Below are positions 1 through 8,075 of a stretch of 64,000 nucleotides of DNA, piece by piece; within the stretch, counting starts at the first letter, position 1; each line of letters starts with the position of its first letter. A program made the translations under genes and the position numbers. This DNA is from Sphingomonas populi (lineage in GTDB: Bacteria > Pseudomonadota > Alphaproteobacteria > Sphingomonadales > Sphingomonadaceae). The stretch spans positions 1 to 64,000 of the forward strand of contig NZ_SGIS01000024.1 of assembly GCF_004208535.1 (NCBI RefSeq), given 5' to 3'. Under the pieces are notes generated by a model. It was not told where the DNA came from. It ran no database searches and worked only from the letters and a program-made list of their open reading frames with translations.

Positions 1-107
1 CAACTCTCGAAAACCACGCACCTGCATCTCCCGGTCTTTCCAGAAGACGCTTCAGAATCCTTTTTCCTGCCCGGCGCTACTCCCTCCAGCTCAAATGCGA
101 TTCCCCT

Positions 108-161
108 GCCCCGGAGGGGAGAGGGAGGGAGGAGCGAAGCGACGGAAGGGTGAGGGTGACG
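108..161. repeat. dispersed intergenic repeat (family D)
   Basis: A G/A-rich stretch (GGGGAGAGGGAGGGAG, then GACGGAAGGGTGAGGGTGAC) lies just past the tyrC stop. A related stretch occurs on the minus strand at about 42268-42329, ending in the same GGAAGGGTGAGGGTGAC. The first 107 bases of the window show no recognisable gene. Confidence 0.5.
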
Positions 162-169
162 GTTAAACC

Positions 170-1078
170 CTACTCCCGCGTCCGCCCGAAGTCCGGCGCG
201 GGATCGTCCTGGCCCTGGTCGATGATGCTGCGGCGGACCGCGCGGGTGCGGGTGAACAGGTCGAACAGCTCGTCGCCTTTGCCCCAGCGGATCGCGCGTT
301 GCAGCGCGCTCAGATCCTCCGAGAAGCGCTGGAGCATGTCGAGCACCGCCTCGCGGTTCGACAGGAACACGTCGCGCCACATCGTCGGATCGGAGGCGGC
401 GATTCGGGTGAAATCGCGGAAGCCGCCAGCGGAATATTTGATGACCTCGGACTGAGTGACTTCCTCCATGTCCGACGCGGTGCCGACGATGGTGTAGGCG
501 ATCAGGTGGGGCAAATGGCTGGTGATCGCGAGCACACGGTCGTGATGGTCGGGCGCCATCGTCTCGACGTCCGAACCGAGCCGCCGCCAGAATTCGCACA
601 CCCGCTCGACCGCGAACGGCGCGGCGCCCTCGGGCGGGGTGACGATGCACCAGCGATGTTTGAACAAGGTCGCGAAGCCCGCTTCGGGGCCGCTGTTCTC
701 GGTGCCGGCGACCGGGTGCGCGGGGATGACGATAGCGCCCGGCAGCGCCTCGGCGAGCGCGCGCACTACCTCGGCCTTGCACGAGCCGACATCGCTGACG
801 ATCGCGTCGGCTGGCAGATCGTCGGCGATCGCCGCGCCGGCCGCGCCCATCGCGCCGACGGGGACGCACAGGATGACGAGATCGGCGTCGGTCACGCTCG
901 CGCCCGGCGTATCGGTGACGTCGTCGAACAGCTCGAGCCGGTCGGCGGTCTCGCGCACGCCCGCGTCGGCGTCATAGCCGGTCAGCCGCACGCTCGGCAT
1001 CGTGGCGCGCACCGCGCGCGCGACCGAGGAGCCGATCAGGCCGATGCCGATGATGGTGACGCGGGAAAAGGGCAGCAT
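170..1078 (-). CDS. tyrC: prephenate/arogenate (cyclohexadienyl) dehydrogenase
   Basis: A 302-residue NAD(P)-dependent dehydrogenase of tyrosine biosynthesis, which oxidatively decarboxylates prephenate and/or arogenate in the cytosol. The N-terminus is a Rossmann fold with GIGLIGSSVA near residues 11-20. It is followed by VILCVPV, SDVGSCK and the family motif HPVAGTENSGP around residue 120. The C-terminal half (SHLPHLIAYTIV, SAGGFRDFTRIA) is the helical dimerisation domain of the TyrA/TyrC family. There is no fused chorismate mutase or ACT domain, as in the Zymomonas TyrC type. The next gene diverges across 74 bp. Whether it prefers prephenate or arogenate cannot be read from the sequence. 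Confidence 0.92.
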   Translation of the reverse strand: MLPFSRVTIIGIGLIGSSVARAVRATMPSVRLTGYDADAGVRETADRLELFDDVTDTPGASVTDADLVILCVPVGAMGAAGAAIADDLPADAIVSDVGSCKAEVVRALAEALPGAIVIPAHPVAGTENSGPEAGFATLFKHRWCIVTPPEGAAPFAVERVCEFWRRLGSDVETMAPDHHDRVLAITSHLPHLIAYTIVGTASDMEEVTQSEVIKYSAGGFRDFTRIAASDPTMWRDVFLSNREAVLDMLQRFSEDLSALQRAIRWGKGDELFDLFTRTRAVRRSIIDQGQDDPAPDFGRTRE

Positions 1079-1152
1079 GGCCGCGCAGATGGCGGATGCG
1101 GGGGTTCAAGGCAAGCTGGCGCTCCGCTCCGCGCTTGGTAATAGCGAGTCCT

Positions 1153-1590
1153 ATGAACGCCATCACCTTGTCCGATGACACCGCGCTGTTGCAGATCGAG
1201 CGCATCCACGGCTGGCTTGCGTCGAGCTATTGGTCGCCCGGCATCGCCCGCGCGGTGGTGGAGAAAGCGATCGCGGGTTCACATTGCCTCGGCGCGTACC
1301 GGGATGGCGAGCAGGTCGGTTTCGCGCGGATGATTACCGATCATGCCACCTTCGCGTGGCTCGCCGACGTGTGGGTCGAGGAGTCGGCGCGCGGGCAGGG
1401 CCTCGGACGGCGGATGGTCGCGTGGTTCCTCGACCATCCCGAGTTCGCCGGGCTGCGCCGGATAGGGCTGGTCACGAAGGACGCGCACGGCGTCTATGCG
1501 GCACTGGGCTTCCACCCGCTCGCGCGCGCTGATCGCTATATGGAACGGCTTGCGCCGGGGTTGGCGGAGATGTTGCGTAACGCGCGGTGA
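1153..1590 (+). CDS. GNAT family N-acetyltransferase
   Basis: A 145-residue single-domain GNAT protein. The acetyl-CoA pyrophosphate-binding motif A is visible as DVWVEESARGQGLGRRM (about residues 73-89). It is followed by the motif-B region with VYAALGFHPLA, the typical YxxLGF signature. The in-frame ORF extends upstream to 1096, but the ATG at 1153 (MNAITLSDD) starts where GNAT homology begins, so I chose it. The substrate is unknown; small stand-alone members acetylate amines on metabolites, antibiotics or protein N-termini. It is transcribed divergently from tyrC. Confidence 0.85.
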   Translation: MNAITLSDDTALLQIERIHGWLASSYWSPGIARAVVEKAIAGSHCLGAYRDGEQVGFARMITDHATFAWLADVWVEESARGQGLGRRMVAWFLDHPEFAGLRRIGLVTKDAHGVYAALGFHPLARADRYMERLAPGLAEMLRNAR

Positions 1591-1621
1591 TGGAATGCGC
1601 GACGAATGGTTTGCATATCGC

Positions 1622-1648
1622 GGTTCGTCCCGAGCGTGTCGAAGGACG
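1622..1648. repeat. dispersed sphingomonad palindrome, partial copy (family A)
   Basis: The core TTCGTCCCGAGCGTGTCGAAGG matches the ends of longer elements at 19671, 29929, 36902 and 61254. Only one arm is present here, next to the IS remnant. Confidence 0.5.
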
Positions 1649-1654
1649 CGTCAC

Positions 1655-1819
1655 AAGCGACTCGCCCAGGAACATACCGACTTCCACGTCCTGGATCTGC
1701 GGCTTTACCCCCGACCAGACCGTGGGTTTGCCCGGGCAGCAGAACGCACAAGATTTCCAAGCGCATCGACCAGTGCAACGATTTTCGTCGTCAACCCGCC
1801 GCGTGAGCGTCCGGCCACC
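1655..1819 (-). pseudogene. IS5-type transposase remnant
   Basis: Read on the minus strand from about 1819, one frame gives VAGRSRGGLTTKIVALVDAL and continues GNLVR. This is the DDE-transposase signature GRSRGGLTTKIHALVDALGN of IS5-group elements. A frame shift then gives LLPGQTHGLVGG, and a further shift gives QIQDVEVGMFLGES, which matches the following stretch (LLPGQTHDLxG...) of the same family. Only about 165 bp survive and at least two frameshifts are needed, so it is a dead fragment. It overlaps the 3' end of the GH32 gene that stops at 1791. Confidence 0.65.
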
Positions 1820-3455
1820 TGACGGTGCGTTCCCTGATCGTGACAGCGGATACTTTCGCGCTACCACCGACAGCGGTTAGCTTTAGATCCTTTGCAGTCA
1901 TGGGCGCTGTAATTAGCTCGGACATGGATGCTGCCCCATCGTTCAAAAATAGCTCCACCGAGCCGGAGTCGATGAACAGACTGATGGTGGCGGCACCCGC
2001 AGAAAAATCGCAGGACACGCTGCGATCCTGCTTCCACGCGCTAACGTCGGGCGCGTTTGGCCCGCTGGCGTCACGCTTCAGAGAAACAATATTATCCCGC
2101 AACTTGAAAGCGATCTGCGTCGAAAAGTCATCGCTTTTCCGAACCGACAAGCACACTTCGGCGGGCCAGGCTTCCCCGATGCGAGACAGCGTAAAATCGA
2201 TGCGGCAAGAGGTCGCACCAGCCCCCGCCGGCCACACGTAGTCCGAACCTTCCCCGATCGTTTGATCCTGCCCGATGAGAGTCTGATCGAAGACGATGTT
2301 CTGCGCCGCCAGCGGCGTGCTCAACAGCCTCGGCACGGTATCGACACGCTGCAATCGTAACCGGCGAACGAGGCTGAGCTGCCCGCGATAGTCGTGGGTC
2401 ACGGGTATCTCGTTCGCGTAATCCCAGTTGCTCATCCACGCTATCGAATAGGCCGAAGCGAGCGGATCGGCCGCCACCGGGTCCGTCCAGACAACGGCTG
2501 CATAGAAATCGGCGCCACCGTCAAGCCACTGACCGTTGGGCGAGGTGGGCGTGAACGTGATCCCGTCGAAATCCCCCAACCAATACCATGTTCCGACAGT
2601 GAACCCGCGCTTGGTGCCGTTGCCGCCCACCAGCAATATCCATTTGTCTTCCGATGTCTTGCCGTCCGCATCGTACAGATGCAGCTCGAACAGGTGCGAA
2701 CATTCCATGATGCGGCCAACGACATCGGACACAAAGCCGCTGGCATATGTCCACCGCTTCAAGTTCGGCGAGGTGTAAATTCCGATTTTGCCTGCTTCCG
2801 AAAGCGTCATCACCCACCGGCGCGTCGGCGCATGCCAGAATATTGTGGGATCACGGAAATCCTTGTAGCCCGGATAATTCGGCAAGACGATGCCGTGGAA
2901 TGTGAAGCTGGCGCCCTCGTCCAGCGAGTACCACAATGCGCAGGATTGGTTCTGCCCGCCGGCATCCGGGGCCGGCATGGTGACGAGCGTGACCAGCGCG
3001 CCCCTGCCGAACCCGGCGGTGTCATCGCTATCGATAACGGTACTGCCGCTCCAGACGTCTCCGAAGGGAGTCGTGTTACGTGGGATCGCGATGCCTTGAT
3101 CCTGCCAGGTGATCATATCCTTTGAGGTCCAGCGCCGCCAGTTGGTGCCGCCTGCGGGATAGGTGGGATTGTCGAGCGCCCACAGGGTCCAGGTATCGCC
3201 GATCTTCAGGGGGCGCTGGGGATCGTTGATCCAGCCACCGGCCGGCGCCGTGATGTGGTAGCGCGGACGCCCGTTCGACACGGCGGGCGTGCCGCTGACA
3301 GGAGCGCCGGGTGGGGCCGGAACGCGAGGCGCCGTGCCGCTTCCCGCCAACGATCGCCCACACGACGTCACCATAGGAAGCGCAGCGATCATGCCCAACG
3401 TCGTGCGTCGCGTATATGATGTTCCGCTCGTCAATGCCTTGGCTCCTATCCGCAT
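1791..3455 (-). CDS. GH32 family fructan hydrolase, predicted lipoprotein
   Basis: A glycoside hydrolase family 32 enzyme (levanase/inulinase/invertase clan) of 554 residues from the ATG at 3455. The catalytic triad is visible: nucleophile Asp in WINDPQRP (residues 75-82), the RDP motif in YKDFRDPTIF, and the acid/base Glu in MECSHLFEL. QWLDGGADFYAA is also typical. WINDPQRP replaces the usual WMNDPNG and recalls levan-acting members, so levan is my inferred substrate. The N-terminus has a twin arginine (TRRTTLG), a hydrophobic run and a lipobox-like VTSC, suggesting an exported lipoprotein. The ORF runs up to 3533, but MRIGAKALT gives a normal signal peptide. The last residues (about VRWPDAHAAG) are encoded by an IS remnant, so the native stop may be lost. 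Confidence 0.85.
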   Translation of the reverse strand: MRIGAKALTSGTSYTRRTTLGMIAALPMVTSCGRSLAGSGTAPRVPAPPGAPVSGTPAVSNGRPRYHITAPAGGWINDPQRPLKIGDTWTLWALDNPTYPAGGTNWRRWTSKDMITWQDQGIAIPRNTTPFGDVWSGSTVIDSDDTAGFGRGALVTLVTMPAPDAGGQNQSCALWYSLDEGASFTFHGIVLPNYPGYKDFRDPTIFWHAPTRRWVMTLSEAGKIGIYTSPNLKRWTYASGFVSDVVGRIMECSHLFELHLYDADGKTSEDKWILLVGGNGTKRGFTVGTWYWLGDFDGITFTPTSPNGQWLDGGADFYAAVVWTDPVAADPLASAYSIAWMSNWDYANEIPVTHDYRGQLSLVRRLRLQRVDTVPRLLSTPLAAQNIVFDQTLIGQDQTIGEGSDYVWPAGAGATSCRIDFTLSRIGEAWPAEVCLSVRKSDDFSTQIAFKLRDNIVSLKRDASGPNAPDVSAWKQDRSVSCDFSAGAATISLFIDSGSVELFLNDGAASMSELITAPMTAKDLKLTAVGGSAKVSAVTIRERTVRWPDAHAAG

Positions 3456-3555
3456 CCGCTCGGCGCGGGGCCGATCGTGTCCGGCCCCCGACCGAGCGGG
3501 CTTTCCGCAACGTCCCGCCATTCTCGCGGTCACGGACGAACGATGATCGAAATGT

Positions 3556-3588
3556 CCGGTGCGGCACCGGCTGCCCGTGCCGCACCGG
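3556..3588 (-). terminator. hairpin terminator after the fructan TonB receptor
   Basis: A perfect 12-bp inverted repeat (CCGGTGCGGCAC at 3556-3567, GTGCCGCACCGG at 3577-3588) with a 9-nt loop lies 8 bp past the receptor stop at 3597. No clear U-run follows. It sits between the receptor and the downstream GH32 gene, so it may attenuate rather than end transcription. Confidence 0.6.
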
Positions 3589-3596
3589 CAGGACGT

Positions 3597-6434
3597 TCAC
3601 ATCTTGAAGCGCACGCCAACGCTCATGTACCGGCCCTCGACCCGCAGATCGCGACCGAAATATTGCGTCTCGTTATAATAACGATAGTTATTGAACGGCT
3701 GCGCCAGGATGTTGCTGACGTTGGCGACGATGGAGATGCCCTTGATCGGCTCATAGCTCGCGGAGAAATCCAGCCGCGACACGGGCCGGACCAGTTCACC
3801 GGCATATTGCACTTCATTGAGGGTGCGGTTGTAGCTGGTCGTATAGCCGGAGCGCCAGTTGTACGAGAGGCGCGTGGAGACCTTACCTTTCTCGTAGAAG
3901 CCGGTCAGATTGTAGGCCCATTTGGAAAGGCCGGTGATCTGGACCTGACGACCGCCTTCGCCGAGCACCTGCGGCAGTTCGTTGGTGCCGTCCAGATAGG
4001 TGCCGTTCGCCTGCACGCCGAAGCCTGAAAGCAGCCCCGGCAGGAAGTCGAAGAAGGTCTGCGCCGAAACCTCCAGACCCTTGATCCGCCCCTTGCCCGC
4101 GTTCTCCGGGCGATCGAGCTGCAAGCGACCGTAGATCGGATCGTTCAAGACCTGGGTATAGTTGCTGATGAAGCCATCGAGATCCCGGTAAAAGGCCGCG
4201 ACCGATGCAGAGCCGTTCTTGGAGAAATACCATTCCAAAGTGGCATCGTAGTTCTTGGAGGTGAGCGGACGCAGGTTCGGGTTACCGCCGGAGCCGCTCG
4301 CGTCGAACTGCGGCGGGGAGCCATCCGGCCCCGGGCTGTTCGCCGTGATGTTGAGCGAGGGGTTGAGCTGACCGAAGCTCGGGCGCGTCCGCGTTTGCGT
4401 GTAGCCCAGACGCACTTGCCACTGACGGGAAAACCGGATGCGCGCGATGGCGGAGGGCAGGACGTCGACATAGTTTTGCCTGGTCGTCGTCGGCACGATG
4501 GCGGTGGTGCCGTTGGCCGGCACGCGGCTGAACCCGCGATACGCGCCATCGGTGTTCACGATGCGCGCGCCGGCGGTGCCGTCGACCTGGATACCACCAA
4601 GATCGAACGCGAACTTGCCTTGACCGTAGAACGCATAGGTCGTCTCGCTGGCGGTGAAGCCGCCGAGAGGGTCCACGGGGATCGCCGCCGTGGCGTATTT
4701 GGTTACCGCGTCACGGATGCCGCCGTCGTTCGGGAACAGGATCGTCGCCCGTTGAACCGCTTGATAGGCGAGCTGACGGAGTGCCTCGCTGTTGGCGATG
4801 ATCGCGTTACGATCCGGTGCCAGCCAGTTCTGGAAGCGTTGCGGGTCGTCGCGGAAACCATCCGTGATCATCCCGAGTGCTCCGGTCGGAAGGCTGGCGA
4901 GCGGGATGTCGAGGCCCGCGACGTACGCATAGCGGTTATTGTTCTGGGATGACGCGTTGCGATCGCTCGCGCGGACGCCGAACTGAAGGTGCGGCAGGAA
5001 GCCCCAATCGGTTTCGAGATCGAGATCGATGCGCCCCTGAATACCGTCGCCCTTCGTGACGAACTCCTTCTGGTTGTAGCCACGCCAGCGCGCGTTGTTC
5101 GGGTTGGTGATGTCATACCCACCCAGATCGAACACCGCCGATCCGCGCGCATTCCAATCGACATTGATGGTTGGCGCCGTGGCGAGCTGTGAATCGACGG
5201 TGATCTCCGTCGCCTTGTAGCGGCTGTTGGTGTACGCGAAGTCACCCGACAGCGTCGCGCGGCCGGTCGTCCACTTGAAGCCCAGCGCACCCTGATAGGT
5301 GTCGGTGCGATCGTCCTGCGCCACGCGCGAGAATTCGGGCACGTAGCCGCCGGTCTTGGTAAAGCTCGCCGCCTTGTCCGGCTCGCCAGGCACCAGCACG
5401 ACGTTGCTGAGCGTGGGTGCGACGCCGTTCGCGTCACGCCGTTCGAAGTTCACGTTGAAGGAGTCGCGCAGCACGTTGCCGCGATAGGCCTGCCACAGAC
5501 CCTCGGCGTAGATTTCCAGGTTGGCGGACGGTCGCCATTGGATCGTCCCGTTGACGGCGGGACGGTGCCGGATGCCTTTCTCGTAGAAGTTGCCGGCGTT
5601 CGCCGGAAAGTTGAAATTGCCGACGCCGGGCGTGGTCACATGGATGTCATCGGCTGGATCATCGATGCCAAAACCTTTCGGCGTGATCACGGCGGAATCG
5701 GCGTAGCGATCCGCATTGCGATAGGTGGAGCGGACATAGCTGAGGTTCACCAAAGCGCCGATTTCGCCGATCGGGGTGTCCCAGCGCTTCGTCAGCAGGA
5801 GGTTGCCCGAGGGATCGAACGCCTTCGACTGGTCGTTGTACGATCCGCGGATTTCGCCCGCGATCTCCGTGTCCTTCACATCGAACGGACGGCGCGACCG
5901 CAGGTTGACGAGCCCCGCCAGACCGGGTTCGATCAGATCCGGCGTGCCGGACTTGTAGACTTCGATACCAGCCGCGACGCCGGCCGGGAAATCCTGAAGA
6001 TGCAGGACGCGATCTTCGGCCGAGAAGAACTCGCGCCCGTTGAAGGTGGTCGCGACGTCCGGCAGACCCCGAACCAGGATGACCCCGGCCTCGTCGTTGT
6101 AGCGCGTGACGGTGACGCCGACGATCCGCGAGATCGCTTCGGCGGCGTTGTTGTCCGGCAGCTTGCCGATGTCATCGGAGACGATCGCATCGACGATCGA
6201 ATCCGAATTGCGCTTCACCTCCTGCGCGGAACCGAGCGCCGCGCGATAGCCAGTGACGACGATATCGTTGGCGGCGTCGTCCTGTATGGTCTCGGGCGCG
6301 CCGTTCGCCGGCGCTGGTGCGGCTGCGGCCGGATTGGTCGCCGGCGGCACATCAGTTTGTGCCCAAGCGGAACTCGCTGCGATCAGTGGAATGATGGCAG
6401 TCGATGTCAACAGGGCGCGGAAAGTCCTCGTCAT
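3597..6434 (-). CDS. TonB-dependent receptor (Xanthomonas/Caulobacter type), fructan locus
   Basis: An outer-membrane, TonB-energised import channel of about 945 residues. A signal peptide (MTRTFRALLTSTAIIPLIAA, cleavage after AWA) leads into a TonB box-like region (DIVVTGYRAAL). A plug domain follows with IVDAIVSDDIGKLPDNNAAEAISRIVGV in two parts, then VILVRGLPDVATTFNGRE, typical of the TonB-Xanth-Caul subfamily. The barrel ends VGVRFKM with a C-terminal aromatic/hydrophobic pattern. An in-frame ATG lies at 6455, but GAGGGG sits about 7 nt before the ATG at 6434, so that start is preferred. It is flanked by two GH32 genes, implying uptake of fructan oligosaccharides. Confidence 0.92.
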   Translation of the reverse strand: MTRTFRALLTSTAIIPLIAASSAWAQTDVPPATNPAAAAPAPANGAPETIQDDAANDIVVTGYRAALGSAQEVKRNSDSIVDAIVSDDIGKLPDNNAAEAISRIVGVTVTRYNDEAGVILVRGLPDVATTFNGREFFSAEDRVLHLQDFPAGVAAGIEVYKSGTPDLIEPGLAGLVNLRSRRPFDVKDTEIAGEIRGSYNDQSKAFDPSGNLLLTKRWDTPIGEIGALVNLSYVRSTYRNADRYADSAVITPKGFGIDDPADDIHVTTPGVGNFNFPANAGNFYEKGIRHRPAVNGTIQWRPSANLEIYAEGLWQAYRGNVLRDSFNVNFERRDANGVAPTLSNVVLVPGEPDKAASFTKTGGYVPEFSRVAQDDRTDTYQGALGFKWTTGRATLSGDFAYTNSRYKATEITVDSQLATAPTINVDWNARGSAVFDLGGYDITNPNNARWRGYNQKEFVTKGDGIQGRIDLDLETDWGFLPHLQFGVRASDRNASSQNNNRYAYVAGLDIPLASLPTGALGMITDGFRDDPQRFQNWLAPDRNAIIANSEALRQLAYQAVQRATILFPNDGGIRDAVTKYATAAIPVDPLGGFTASETTYAFYGQGKFAFDLGGIQVDGTAGARIVNTDGAYRGFSRVPANGTTAIVPTTTRQNYVDVLPSAIARIRFSRQWQVRLGYTQTRTRPSFGQLNPSLNITANSPGPDGSPPQFDASGSGGNPNLRPLTSKNYDATLEWYFSKNGSASVAAFYRDLDGFISNYTQVLNDPIYGRLQLDRPENAGKGRIKGLEVSAQTFFDFLPGLLSGFGVQANGTYLDGTNELPQVLGEGGRQVQITGLSKWAYNLTGFYEKGKVSTRLSYNWRSGYTTSYNRTLNEVQYAGELVRPVSRLDFSASYEPIKGISIVANVSNILAQPFNNYRYYNETQYFGRDLRVEGRYMSVGVRFKM

Positions 6435-6481
6435 AAAGATCCCCTCTTTTATCACGTTGGTTTTTGGCAGATTCTGGTGAT

Positions 6482-6499
6482 CGGGGCTTTGAAGCCCCG
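6482..6499. terminator. perfect short hairpin between GH32 and TonB receptor
   Basis: The inverted repeat CGGGGCTT-TG-AAGCCCCG lies in the 120-bp gap between the GH32 stop (6555) and the receptor start (6434). It lacks a T-tract. It could be a weak terminator/processing site or an operator; the sequence alone does not decide. Confidence 0.4.
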
Positions 6500-6554
6500 G
6501 GCGGTCAGCTTGGAATCGACATGGCGGCCGCCTTTGGCGTGAGAAACGTCATGG

Positions 6555-8075
6555 TCATTTGGACGCGGTGTTCACCGCGCCCCCGTTCATCGTCCATGCG
6601 GTGAGCTTCATTTGTGCGACGCCGCTTCGCGAGGACGCGCTCCACCGCAGCGGGCCACCGCCACGGAAGAAGCGGTCGGTGATGGTGCGCTCACCGTCGT
6701 TGATGAAGACTTCCAGGATGGATTCGTCGGCCAGCACGCGCAGTTTGACCCGGCGCGATTTCAGATCGACCGGAGCGACGTGGCGGTTGGCGAAGCCATC
6801 GTTGAAGTGCGGCCCCGAACGAGTCCGATCGACAAAGACCTCATCCACGCTCGGGTTGACGCCGATGATCGTCTGATAGCCTTCGCCATCGGTGAGGGTG
6901 ATCGCCACCTGCTCGGACGCGCCGGTATCAAGCTCGAATTCCAGATCCGCCGATCCGCCCTGAATGGGTAGCGCGGTCGGGGTTTCACCCAGCGCCGCAG
7001 CGAAGGTCTGCCGGGCGCCGTGCAGCGATGCGACTTCGCGCACGGGCATCTGCGCGAGGCGGTAGCCCTCGGGCGTCTTCTTGAGCGTGACTTGCCGTGG
7101 CACGGTCATCAGTCCGCGCGACGGCCAGGTGGGGATGGTCTCGGCGTAGCGCCAGTCGTTCGCCCAGCCGATCCAGATGCGGCGTGGGTCGTCCTTGGGC
7201 AGATCGTTCCAGGAGACGGCGGCGTAGAAGTCCGCCCCATAGTCCATCCACTGCGTATCACCCGACCAGCCGGGCACGGGGGTGAAGCGCGTACCGTCGA
7301 AATCGCCGACGAAATATTGCCCGCCCGATCCGCCACCGATGGCGTTGTCGCCAAGGTTGATGCCGAGCACCCAATGCGTCTCACCCGGCGCGCCACCCGC
7401 CACGGGCAGTTCGAAAAGATCCGGGCATTCCCAGTTCTTGCCCCGGCCGCCCGCCGGCCCGAAGCTGCTGGCGAACGTCCATTGCTTGAGATTGGGAGAG
7501 GTGAAGATGACGGCACGGTTCTCCAGCGCCATCACCGCGACCATGACCCAGCGCTTCGTGGCCGCATGCCAGAACACCTTCGGATCGCGGAACTCCGGCG
7601 ATCCCACGCTCAGCACCTCGCCGTGTACGGTCCAGGTCCGCCCACGATCATTGCTGTAGGCGACGTATTGCGATTGCAGCTTCGCCTTGGGATTGTGGCC
7701 GGTGTAGATCGCGATCAGCGGCGGCTTGCCGTCGCGGCCGAAGCCGCTGGTGTTGTTCCAGTCGACCACGGCGCTGCCGGAAAACGCCATGACATCGCGG
7801 GTTTCGGGAATGGCGATCGGCAGTTCCTGCCAATGCACCAGATCGCGGCTTACCGCATGTCCCCAGTTCATATGGCCCCAGCGGTCTCCGTGGGGGTTGT
7901 ACTGGAAAAACAGATGATACTCGCCATCGTAATAAACCAGCCCGTTGGGATCGTTCATCCAGTTCTTCGCGGGCGCGAAATGATAGGTCGGGCGCGGGTC
8001 GGCGCGCTGGGCCGACGCCGAAACCGAAGCCGTGAGCGCCACGCTCGCCGCCAGCAACATCGCGATCGTCTTCAT
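6555..8075 (-). CDS. GH32 family beta-fructosidase, periplasmic
   Basis: A 506-residue glycoside hydrolase family 32 enzyme that releases fructose from sucrose, inulin or levan. A Sec signal peptide (MKTIAMLLAASVALTASVSASA) is followed by the five-bladed propeller. Motifs are NWMNDPNGLVYY (nucleophile Asp), FQYNPHGDRWGHMNWGHA, EFRDPKVFW (RDP) and WECPDLFEL (acid/base Glu). The beta-sandwich module ends with ESILEVFINDGERTITDR. The frame is open further upstream, but the ATG at 8075 overlaps the transporter stop as ATGA and begins with a clean signal peptide. It is co-transcribed with the kinase and transporter. Exact linkage preference is not readable. Confidence 0.93.
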   Translation of the reverse strand: MKTIAMLLAASVALTASVSASAQRADPRPTYHFAPAKNWMNDPNGLVYYDGEYHLFFQYNPHGDRWGHMNWGHAVSRDLVHWQELPIAIPETRDVMAFSGSAVVDWNNTSGFGRDGKPPLIAIYTGHNPKAKLQSQYVAYSNDRGRTWTVHGEVLSVGSPEFRDPKVFWHAATKRWVMVAVMALENRAVIFTSPNLKQWTFASSFGPAGGRGKNWECPDLFELPVAGGAPGETHWVLGINLGDNAIGGGSGGQYFVGDFDGTRFTPVPGWSGDTQWMDYGADFYAAVSWNDLPKDDPRRIWIGWANDWRYAETIPTWPSRGLMTVPRQVTLKKTPEGYRLAQMPVREVASLHGARQTFAAALGETPTALPIQGGSADLEFELDTGASEQVAITLTDGEGYQTIIGVNPSVDEVFVDRTRSGPHFNDGFANRHVAPVDLKSRRVKLRVLADESILEVFINDGERTITDRFFRGGGPLRWSASSRSGVAQMKLTAWTMNGGAVNTASK

